Source: CBDDHT01 sp965227905 (GTDB lineage: Bacteria > Pseudomonadota > Alphaproteobacteria > Rhizobiales > Methyloligellaceae). From it: a DNA stretch of 64,000 bases. Shown in pieces: positions 57,868 to 64,000 of this stretch. A program made the position numbers and the translations under genes. The notes under the pieces were generated by a model. The model had not been told where the DNA came from. It made no database searches and was given only the letters and a program-made list of their open reading frames with translations. The stretch is from the NCBI GenBank assembly GCA_965227905.1, contig OZ245780.1, positions 1,984,001-2,048,000 on the forward strand. Reading direction: 5' to 3'. Positions within the stretch are counted from its first letter, which is position 1. Every line of letters begins with the position of its first letter.

Positions 57868-58887
57868 TCACCCTCGCTTGCGGGCGTGAATGAGCCGGGT
57901 CATACCTGGGATCATTTCCTCTTCCTGGATATCGCTGAACCCGGCGTCTTCCATACGCTGCGTCAGCCAGCCCGGCGTTACCGAGCGGGCCTCCGGCGTA
58001 AAGGCCATGTGCTGCAATTGCCAAAGAGCCGCCATGGGCGGTCCGCTCCGGTCGTCTTCGACCATAAAGTCATGCACGAGAAAACGGCCGCCATCGGCGA
58101 GGCAGTTGAAGGCATAATCGACAAGGCGAGGGACTTCGCTGCCCGGAACGCCGCTGAACAGATATGACATCAGAATGACATCCTGTTGCTTGGGCCATTC
58201 GACTTGCAGCGCGTCGCCCGGGATATAGCGGACCCGATCGACCATTTCCGCTCGAGTGACGAACTGCCAGCCGATTTCCGAAACGTTGGGGAAATCGATA
58301 ATCGTCGAGTGGAGATTGGGATTGGCCTCCAGTAGCCGGATGCTCATCGCCCCGGTGCCGCCACCGACATCCAGCAGGCTTTCCGCATTCGACAGGTCAA
58401 CCAGTCGTGCCAGCGTGCGGCCGGGACCGAGAGAGCCTGCGTGCTGCGCTTCGCTATAGATAGACGCCTGCTCAGGATCGGACATCCAGTGCTGATAGGA
58501 ATCGACCGCATCGGGATCGAGCGACCCTTCGATGACCTCATTGAGCTGACTGAGGAAGGGGTACATCTGCTGATCGATCTGATAGCGCAGGTAATCGCCG
58601 AATTCGTGCTTCGACTCGCGCGACAGGAAGACCTCGGCGCCGGGTGCGTTGGAGTAGGAGGTATCCGTCCGGTCGACGAGACCGACACTTGTGAGAGCTG
58701 TCAGAAGGGTCGTCACGCGGTTGGCAGGAATGCCAGACTCGGTCGCAATTTCACTGGCGGTTTTCGGCTTTTCGGCGAGGAGGGTAAAGACATCAATATG
58801 AAGTCCCGCAAAGAGCGCTTTCGATGCCATGAAGCCGAAAGCGATTTTCGAGACATCCTCGGCCGTTTCGGCCAGTTGTACCGACAT
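57868..58887 (-). CDS. SAM-dependent O-methyltransferase (methyltransf_2 family)
   Basis: A 339-residue methyltransferase. An N-terminal winged-helix dimerisation domain (KTASEIATESGIPANRVTTL near residue 42) precedes a Rossmann-like domain. LLDVGGGTGAMSIRLLEANP near residue 171 is the SAM-binding loop, STIIDFPNVSEIG follows, and DALQVEWPKQQDVILMSYLF near residue 226 is post-motif I. Members methylate hydroxyl groups of small aromatics, polyketides or pigments (BchU and CrtF are relatives). The substrate is unknown; no bacteriochlorophyll or carotenoid genes lie here. Confidence 0.88.
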   Translation of the reverse strand: MSVQLAETAEDVSKIAFGFMASKALFAGLHIDVFTLLAEKPKTASEIATESGIPANRVTTLLTALTSVGLVDRTDTSYSNAPGAEVFLSRESKHEFGDYLRYQIDQQMYPFLSQLNEVIEGSLDPDAVDSYQHWMSDPEQASIYSEAQHAGSLGPGRTLARLVDLSNAESLLDVGGGTGAMSIRLLEANPNLHSTIIDFPNVSEIGWQFVTRAEMVDRVRYIPGDALQVEWPKQQDVILMSYLFSGVPGSEVPRLVDYAFNCLADGGRFLVHDFMVEDDRSGPPMAALWQLQHMAFTPEARSVTPGWLTQRMEDAGFSDIQEEEMIPGMTRLIHARKRG

Positions 58888-59056
58888 GTGAAATTGGTCC
58901 TTTCCCGCTAAAAAAATTGCCGCCCAATGGATTTGGAGCGGCTTCGACGTGTTTTGGATAGCTCATAGGTAATCGATTGGGTCTCCCGGATCAAATTTGG
59001 GCAGTTTCATCCCATAATCTGGAGGTTGGGTCTAACAAGGGCTGTGCACGAATTTA

Positions 59057-59908
59057 CTATTTATGCCAGGCTCTTACACCTCGGACCTCGCCAGAGAAGC
59101 CTGCAGCTCTACACATTTCCAGGACATGCCTATGATGGGCGGGCGGACAAACAACCAGGCCTTCGGTCGTCGGATCGGGTCTGTTATAGAAAATCGGTTG
59201 GCCGGAAAGGTCCGTGACTGTCATCCCGGCCTCTCTGCAGATGAGGTCTCCGGCAGCAATATCCCACTCGCAAAGCTTGTGGGTGGACACACTGATGTTG
59301 CTTTCACCGATACCCACCTGAGCAAGCCGTATGGCGATCGAAGCGACAACATGCTGATGCGTCAGACGTGAACCGAAAATGGATCTAATATCGGCAGCAT
59401 TTTGGTCACCGTGCCCGAATGTGACGACACTGTCTTCCAGGCTTCTCATTGGCTGCGGCTGAACTCTTTCCTCGTCCAGAAAAATCCCTGCGTCGAGTGC
59501 TGCACAGATGGTTTTCTTTTGCGCCGGCATATGCACAACGCCGACGATCGGCTCGTAGACGCCTTGCGCATTCCTTTCGACCAACCCGATGGAAATCGCA
59601 AATTCATCCGACCGTCGGATAAAGGATCGGGTTCCATCGATCGGATCGACAATCCAAACCGTATTCTCGGTCAATCGCTTGTCGTTGTCCTCGGCTTCTT
59701 CCGATAGCCATCCGTAATCGGGGCGGGCCTGCAGAAGTCGTCGATGTAGCGCGCGCTCCGCAGCCTTGTCGGCAAGAGTAACTGGCGAGGCATCTGCTTT
59801 GGTCGTGGTGCCGAGATTCTCGCTTTGAAAGATCGGCATGATCTCATCTCGGCCGACGGCCTCGGCGATTTCCACGGCCAAATGCATGTCATCGATGAAA
59901 CCGGTCAT
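59057..59908 (-). CDS. Inositol-monophosphatase/HisN family phosphatase
   Basis: A 283-residue Mg-dependent phosphatase. GWLSEEAEDND near residue 68 has the metal Glu, WIVDPIDGTRSFIRRSDEFA near residue 83 has the Asp-x-Ile-Asp-Gly core and CEWDIAAGDLICREAG near residue 212 the third Asp. The motifs are the inositol monophosphatase type, also shared with HisN (histidinol phosphatase) and CysQ. ATG 59908 has GAAGG upstream; a GTG at 59914 is in frame. Which phosphate ester it hydrolyses cannot be told; HisN-like is a fair guess in alphaproteobacteria. Confidence 0.87.
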   Translation of the reverse strand: MTGFIDDMHLAVEIAEAVGRDEIMPIFQSENLGTTTKADASPVTLADKAAERALHRRLLQARPDYGWLSEEAEDNDKRLTENTVWIVDPIDGTRSFIRRSDEFAISIGLVERNAQGVYEPIVGVVHMPAQKKTICAALDAGIFLDEERVQPQPMRSLEDSVVTFGHGDQNAADIRSIFGSRLTHQHVVASIAIRLAQVGIGESNISVSTHKLCEWDIAAGDLICREAGMTVTDLSGQPIFYNRPDPTTEGLVVCPPAHHRHVLEMCRAAGFSGEVRGVRAWHK

Positions 59909-60041
59909 TCGCACGCCTTCGCTTCACCGGGTTTCTCTAAGGACCGTCCGCGAGCCGCAACCGATGTTACTTTGCGCGTGTCGGGATGCGATAGATATGT
60001 CTGCATTTCCGAAATTCCAGCGAGATTGCTAGGATTGCCTG

Positions 60042-60293
60042 ATGTTTGAATACTTGTTGATCGGTATCGGCTTGGTCTTGGGGCTAGGCGTGATAGCAAT
60101 TGGTGTCATCTTAGCAGCCGGTTCCGCTTTCGGTGACAACAAGCTGCCGGGCATTCTCTCGCTCATTGGCGCAATCTGCGCGCTGATGGGGATGATATCG
60201 ATCGTCTCCAGTCCAGTCGCCGGTCTCTCTGCTGTCGTGGTTGGGGCATTATTTGTCGGTGGGACAGTGATGGTACCGGGGAACAAGGGATGA
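60042..60293 (+). CDS. Small hydrophobic membrane protein
   Basis: An 83-residue protein, very hydrophobic, with two or three membrane helices (about 2-28, 35-56, 58-76), e.g. LLIGIGLVLGLGVIAIGVIL at the start. Gly/Ala-rich packing. The tail MVPGNKG is short. The codon use is like neighbouring genes. It lies between the phosphatase gene and the caspase-SBP gene. No recognised family. Confidence 0.6.
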   Translation: MFEYLLIGIGLVLGLGVIAIGVILAAGSAFGDNKLPGILSLIGAICALMGMISIVSSPVAGLSAVVVGALFVGGTVMVPGNKG

Positions 60294-60587
60294 TTTCGAT
60301 TTCCGTCGGTGCCGTCGATATGACCTGGTTGTTCGATGGGTTCATCTTCTTCGTCATAGAGTCTTCGACTGATCGCCGAATAATCCAGCAGCCAATTATA
60401 TCTGCGACATTCTTTCGAACGGAACAATTGAGCCTTACTTGAACCAGTGATGAGAACCCTCGCTTCGCTGCGCAACGATAGGCCGAAGACTCCGCAAAGC
60501 CCCACTTAGCGCTCGAGAGCGAGCCACTTTTAGAGTTTCTATCCAGGCGCCTCGTGGTGGTTCCGGCACCGCAGAACCCACCGAGCG

Positions 60588-63134
60588 TCACTTGTCGAGC
60601 CAGACATTGTCCAGGTGCTGGTTCAGATAGTGGCTGGGTGCCATCTTCCAACCCTTAACATAGGAGCGATGGGCGACGATCCGGTGCCACCAGAAGACGA
60701 CGCTCATGTGCGCCATCTCGTCGATGGCCCTTTTCTCATACTCGCGGATAAGTCGTCGTTGTTCGGTTATCGTATCCGCGCGCCAGAGGCGATCGAAGAT
60801 CGCTTCGAGGGTTGGGTCGCGATAGGAACCGTAATTGTTTCCGGCGCTGCCCAGATACTTGCTGACATCCGCGATCGGGTTGACGACACTCTGGCAATTA
60901 AAATCGATAGAAACGTCGAAGTCCTTGTTTCGTCGCAGCTTATTATAAAATACCGGACTCGAATTGACCTCTTGCTTCACCTTGAGGCCGATCTTCCGCC
61001 ACTGGTCGACCAGCCACGTGCCAACGACCTTGTAAGGCTGGTCGACGCCTCGATTGCTCAGCGTGAACGAGAGCCCTGCATAGCCGGCCTCCTTCAGCAG
61101 GCGGCGTGCTTCACGGCGGTTTGCTGCAATGTTGGTGCTATAGCCGGCCAACTGCTGCAGCTCGCGCTGGGACGGCGCGAGTTCATGACCGGGAAATACG
61201 ATTCCGCCCACGGATTTCACGATTGCGATTCTTGGGAGATAGCGAGAACCACCCCAGCGGTCGATTGCGAGTGACAGGGCGCGGCGGACGCGCCGGTCCT
61301 TGAACGGCTTCTTTCGCTGGTTCGGCGTGAACAAAAAGACGCAGTTCCAGTCGCTTTCCTGGCTCGTGATCCGGCTGCCCAACGCGCGCTTCAGGTCGTC
61401 CCGGGCTTTCGGGGGGAAACCGCGGAATTCGATTCCGGCCCTGTCGCCGCGGATTGCCTGTAACCGCACCGACATCTTGGGTGCTGAAATCGCCTTGAAC
61501 CCGTCGAGATAGGGGCGCCCCTTGAAATGATAGTTCCGGTACTTTTTGCCCTCGACGAAAGAACCCGGCTTATGTTGCACGAAGACGAAGGGTCCGGTGC
61601 CGTTGATGTTGCGCTTGTGCCAGCGATAGCCGTGTCGATCGAGGTCCTTCTTCGCATAGACGAAGTTGAAGGGGCTCGCGAGCGCCGGGACAAAGGCCCC
61701 GGACGGGTATTTTAGCCGGAAGACAACGGTGTAGTTGTCGCTCGCCCGGACGGAGTCGACCATGCCGTAAAACGCTTTCCGTGCGCTGGGGATGCCGGAT
61801 GGCGGAAAGATGATTTTGCGGTAGGTGGCAACGATGTCATGGGCCGTCAGCGGCGTCCCGTCATGGAACGCGACATCCCGTCTGATTCTGAATCGGTAGG
61901 TCGTGCCGCCATTCTCGCCCGTCGGCACGTCGCCCTCGCAGAGATCGCAGACGAAGTCGGAGGGTGATGAGGGATTGTCCGGATTGATGCGGATCAGAAG
62001 GCTGTAAAAGGGCCGGATCGGATGGACCATTCCGAAGGTGCCTTCGATGTGACCGTCGAAGGACGGGATCTTCGAGCCGACGACGAAGTTCAGAGTTCCG
62101 CCACGCTTCAATCCTTTCGGGAAGATGCCGACCGCCGGCGTCGGCTTGAGGCCGCCCGAGGGCTTCTTCGGCGGCACGATCAGCGCCGTCTGCTGCTTAT
62201 CGATTTCGCGAATACGGGCGCGGGCGAAATCCGCATAAAGGCTGTTCGGGAACTTGGCGATGAAGGCGCCGAGGATGGCCTTGCTGGAGGTGCCTGAGAT
62301 TGCGCCCCAGGCTTCCCGCGCTGGATCGCGCGACGTCGGCTTCTGATTCGATGTTTGCCGCGGCGGCGATCCGGATGGCTGGGTCTCGAAATAGAAATTG
62401 CCGAAGATCGACGACGACTCCCACGGCACTTGCCGTCCGCCCGTCTTGTCGTAAACCTTGGCGCGCACCCGCTTGAAGACTTCCTCGATTTTCAGTCCGG
62501 GCTGGACCATCGCATCGGCGAGTGCGGCAGTGTAGGGGCTGTGCGCGCCGTCCCCGTCAGCCGCGACCGTGCCGGGCGCGGTGGAGAAGGCGAGCAGGGA
62601 GCCGACGGGCGCATCCATGCGGGCAAGGCCCCGCGACGCCGAGCGGAACGTGCCGCGATAGGGATTGTTGCGGCAGGCATCCAGAATGATCACATTCAGC
62701 CGGTTGCCCGCATACTGGACGCCGCTCAGCAGGTCCTGAGAGCTGATGGCCTCGATCTGGATGTCGCCTTCCTTCTCGATCCGAGCATCCACGGGTAGGA
62801 GAAAATTCCGGGCCGAGGCCTGCAGCCCATGGCCGGCGAAATAGATCAGGCCGACGGTGTCCTTGCCATAGTTCGTGAGCTTGGACGTGTAGGCTCTGAT
62901 GGCCCGCTTCATGGCCTTGTAGCCGAGATTGCGATGCTCCAGGACCTCGAAACCCTGACGGCGCAGGATGGAGGCGATCAGACGAGAATCGTTCTCCGGA
63001 TTGGCGAGCCGCTGCGTGTGCTCATAGTCCGCATTGCCGATGACCAGGGCAACGCGTTTGGCGGCTAAGGCGGGAGCGAGCAGGCCGAACAGAAGCAGCG
63101 CGAAGAATAGGGTAAATACACGCAATCGGTGCAT
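60588..63134 (-). CDS. Secreted caspase-like protease fused to a family-5 solute-binding protein
   Basis: An 848-residue protein with a signal peptide (cleavage near ALA24). Residues 25-250 are a caspase-like p20 domain with His102 in YFAGHGLQ and Cys154 in IILDACRNNPYR. A short helical segment (275-310) has the FPNSLYADFARARIREI pattern seen in the paralogue at 30158. Residues 345-840 form an SBP_bac_5 (peptide/nickel/oligopeptide) domain: LKRGGTLNFVVGS, FRIRRDVAFHDGTPLTAHDI, and NGTGPFVFV. No lipobox is present, so it should be soluble in the periplasm. Solute-binding domains usually feed ABC transporters; none is encoded nearby. The combination suggests a ligand-sensing protease. Composite unit II lies upstream. 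Confidence 0.9.
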   Translation of the reverse strand: MHRLRVFTLFFALLLFGLLAPALAAKRVALVIGNADYEHTQRLANPENDSRLIASILRRQGFEVLEHRNLGYKAMKRAIRAYTSKLTNYGKDTVGLIYFAGHGLQASARNFLLPVDARIEKEGDIQIEAISSQDLLSGVQYAGNRLNVIILDACRNNPYRGTFRSASRGLARMDAPVGSLLAFSTAPGTVAADGDGAHSPYTAALADAMVQPGLKIEEVFKRVRAKVYDKTGGRQVPWESSSIFGNFYFETQPSGSPPRQTSNQKPTSRDPAREAWGAISGTSSKAILGAFIAKFPNSLYADFARARIREIDKQQTALIVPPKKPSGGLKPTPAVGIFPKGLKRGGTLNFVVGSKIPSFDGHIEGTFGMVHPIRPFYSLLIRINPDNPSSPSDFVCDLCEGDVPTGENGGTTYRFRIRRDVAFHDGTPLTAHDIVATYRKIIFPPSGIPSARKAFYGMVDSVRASDNYTVVFRLKYPSGAFVPALASPFNFVYAKKDLDRHGYRWHKRNINGTGPFVFVQHKPGSFVEGKKYRNYHFKGRPYLDGFKAISAPKMSVRLQAIRGDRAGIEFRGFPPKARDDLKRALGSRITSQESDWNCVFLFTPNQRKKPFKDRRVRRALSLAIDRWGGSRYLPRIAIVKSVGGIVFPGHELAPSQRELQQLAGYSTNIAANRREARRLLKEAGYAGLSFTLSNRGVDQPYKVVGTWLVDQWRKIGLKVKQEVNSSPVFYNKLRRNKDFDVSIDFNCQSVVNPIADVSKYLGSAGNNYGSYRDPTLEAIFDRLWRADTITEQRRLIREYEKRAIDEMAHMSVVFWWHRIVAHRSYVKGWKMAPSHYLNQHLDNVWLDK

Positions 63135-63738
63135 GACCGGTCTCCCAATATAACCGTCGCCCTCGGTCGGCGATTATTGTGGCAGAATAAGTCGTAAAAA
63201 CCAATGCGGATGATGGTGACGATAGGTGCGGTCCGGCGGGATGATGCCGTGGTTTTGAGATCTGGTTTATTTCGCTCACGGCTATTCCGCGCTTTGGCGC
63301 GGGCCTCCGCGGGGGCGGCCTGACCGGCCGGCGCGCGGTCGCGCTTGCCGCGCCACTATGGCGCGGTTGTCTCGGACCGATCTGAGATCGTGCCGTATAG
63401 CATCAGCCAAACACCACGATCTCCCTAGGACACAAGAACAACCGAGCGACTAGCGAGGCAAGGCCAAGCGGCCGCCGCCCGGCCAGGGCGCCCCCGCGGA
63501 GGCCCGCGCCAAAGCGCGGAATAGCCGTGAGCGAAATAAACTCAGATGGTCCAGCCAATCACTCATTCTACCGGACAGCACCGACCCATTTCCACGATGC
63601 CTGATCGCATCAAGGACAAGCCGCGGGCTGCAAATTTCCTCACATTCTCCCGTATTCATGCGATACACCCCTCCGTCGACAGAATGTGCTACTCCAGCGC
63701 ACCGCAATCAGGCGGCAGAATTCCGAAAGCAAAGAATA
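63135..63738. other. Gene-free region containing repeat unit II
   Basis: The 604-base gap holds the divergent promoters of the caspase-SBP gene and the helicase gene and repeat unit II (63256-63546). The last part before the helicase ATG (63560-63738) has no strong repeat. Short frames reading through the repeat are not credible genes. Confidence 0.65.
63256..63546. repeat. Composite inverted repeat unit II (type-2 arm, centre, type-1 arm)
   Basis: The left arm is of type 2 (GCGCTTGCCGCGCCACTATG, GCGCGGTTGTCTCGGACC), the centre is GATCGTGCCGTATAGCATCA followed by GCCA, and the right arm is type 1 inverted (ACCGAGCGACTAGCGAGGCA, AGGCCAAGCGGCC). The outer ends read TTTATTTCGCTCACGGCTAT and its complement. 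It is the same element as unit I in reverse orientation. Total about 290 bases. Confidence 0.88.
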
Positions 63739-64000
63739 ATGAACATCGAGGGCGTCATCCCAGCGCTTGGTCAGGCGTTGATCGAGCGCGGTTACACAGA
63801 GCTGACCCCTGTGCAAAAGGCCGTGGTCGCCGCCGAACTTGGCGATGCGGACGCCCTGGTATCCGCCCAGACGGGTTCGGGAAAGACCGTCGCATACGGT
63901 ATTGCGCTGGGCCCGACACTGCTTGGCGATGAAAACCGCTTTTCCAGATGCAGTGCACCGCTGGCATTGATCGTTGCGCCGACGCGCGAACTGGCCCTTC
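63739..64000 (+). CDS. DEAD-box RNA helicase, 5' part
   Basis: The 87 visible residues carry the Q motif (YTELTPVQKAV near residue 20), the Walker A motif SAQTGSGKT near residue 45 and the motif Ia APTRELA near residue 80, so this is the start of a DEAD/DEAH helicase that unwinds structured RNA in the cytoplasm, probably in ribosome assembly or cold adaptation. The rest lies beyond the window. Weak ribosome site (AAAGCAAAG). Confidence 0.9.
   Translation, partial: MNIEGVIPALGQALIERGYTELTPVQKAVVAAELGDADALVSAQTGSGKTVAYGIALGPTLLGDENRFSRCSAPLALIVAPTRELAL

Noticed and set aside
63450..63707. 85-codon minus-strand open frame
   Set aside because: It reads straight through the type-1 repeat arm and has no ribosome site; similar frames arise in the other copies.

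Overview
The window comes from an alphaproteobacterium, almost certainly of the order Hyphomicrobiales (Rhizobiales). The strongest evidence is the intact acpXL-fabZXL-fabF2XL-fabF1XL-fabG-adh2XL-lpxXL cluster (37.1-43.4 kb), which builds the very-long-chain (omega-1)-hydroxy fatty acid of lipid A in this order. High G+C, several TRAP/MFS catabolic loci and Rhizobiales-type palindromic intergenic repeats agree. No rRNA, tRNA, CRISPR array or prophage was seen.

Layout. 0-10.5 kb: catabolic transport. It holds a TetR regulator with a crotonase-fold enzyme, a dctPQM TRAP transporter of the TakP/FcbT class, a short-chain dehydrogenase, and an HxlR regulator facing an operon of isochorismatase-like hydrolase, Tat-exported amidohydrolase and MFS exporter. 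10.5-14.9 kb: a glycan operon (WbpM/PglF-type 4,6-dehydratase, glycosyltransferase, DegT aminotransferase). 15-25.6 kb: 2-hydroxy-acid oxidation. lutABC (lactate) and, beyond a cytochrome c and a LysR gene, glcDEF fused by overlap to malate synthase, so glycolate runs to glyoxylate and then malate in one operon. 25.6-29.9 kb: an orphan CheZ phosphatase, a racemase-like protein, an isopropylmalate-dehydrogenase-like enzyme, an SDR lacking its catalytic triad, and a small secreted protein.

30-34 kb: a secreted caspase-like protease with a PDZ domain, then a DUF6629 membrane gene split by a complete 1345-bp IS3-family (IS407-like) element with a 4-bp GAAT target duplication. Removing the element and one GAAT copy restores the reading frame. 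34.2-43.4 kb: two Fe(II)/2-oxoglutarate oxygenases and a Rid-like protein diverge from the acpXL cluster. 43.4-47.6 kb: acyl-CoA dehydrogenase overlapping acetate kinase, a membrane-anchored protein and an EamA transporter.

47.6-64 kb: small secreted proteins (a duplicated Cys domain; a very basic protein), an MlrC-type peptidase, a TPR protein, a cNMP-binding/GNAT fusion, an RtcB RNA ligase, a cupin, a thioesterase, an O-methyltransferase, an inositol-phosphatase family enzyme, a second caspase-like protein fused to a family-5 solute-binding protein, and the start of a DEAD-box helicase. Two copies of a ~280-bp composite inverted repeat (49.71-49.99 and 63.26-63.55 kb) plus a solo half copy (49.54 kb) are the most distinctive non-coding structures.

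The most unusual items are the caspase/solute-binding-protein fusion, the composite repeat family, the oxygenase pair beside the VLCFA cluster, the cNMP-GNAT fusion and the triad-less SDR. All functions are read from motifs and context only; no database search was run.
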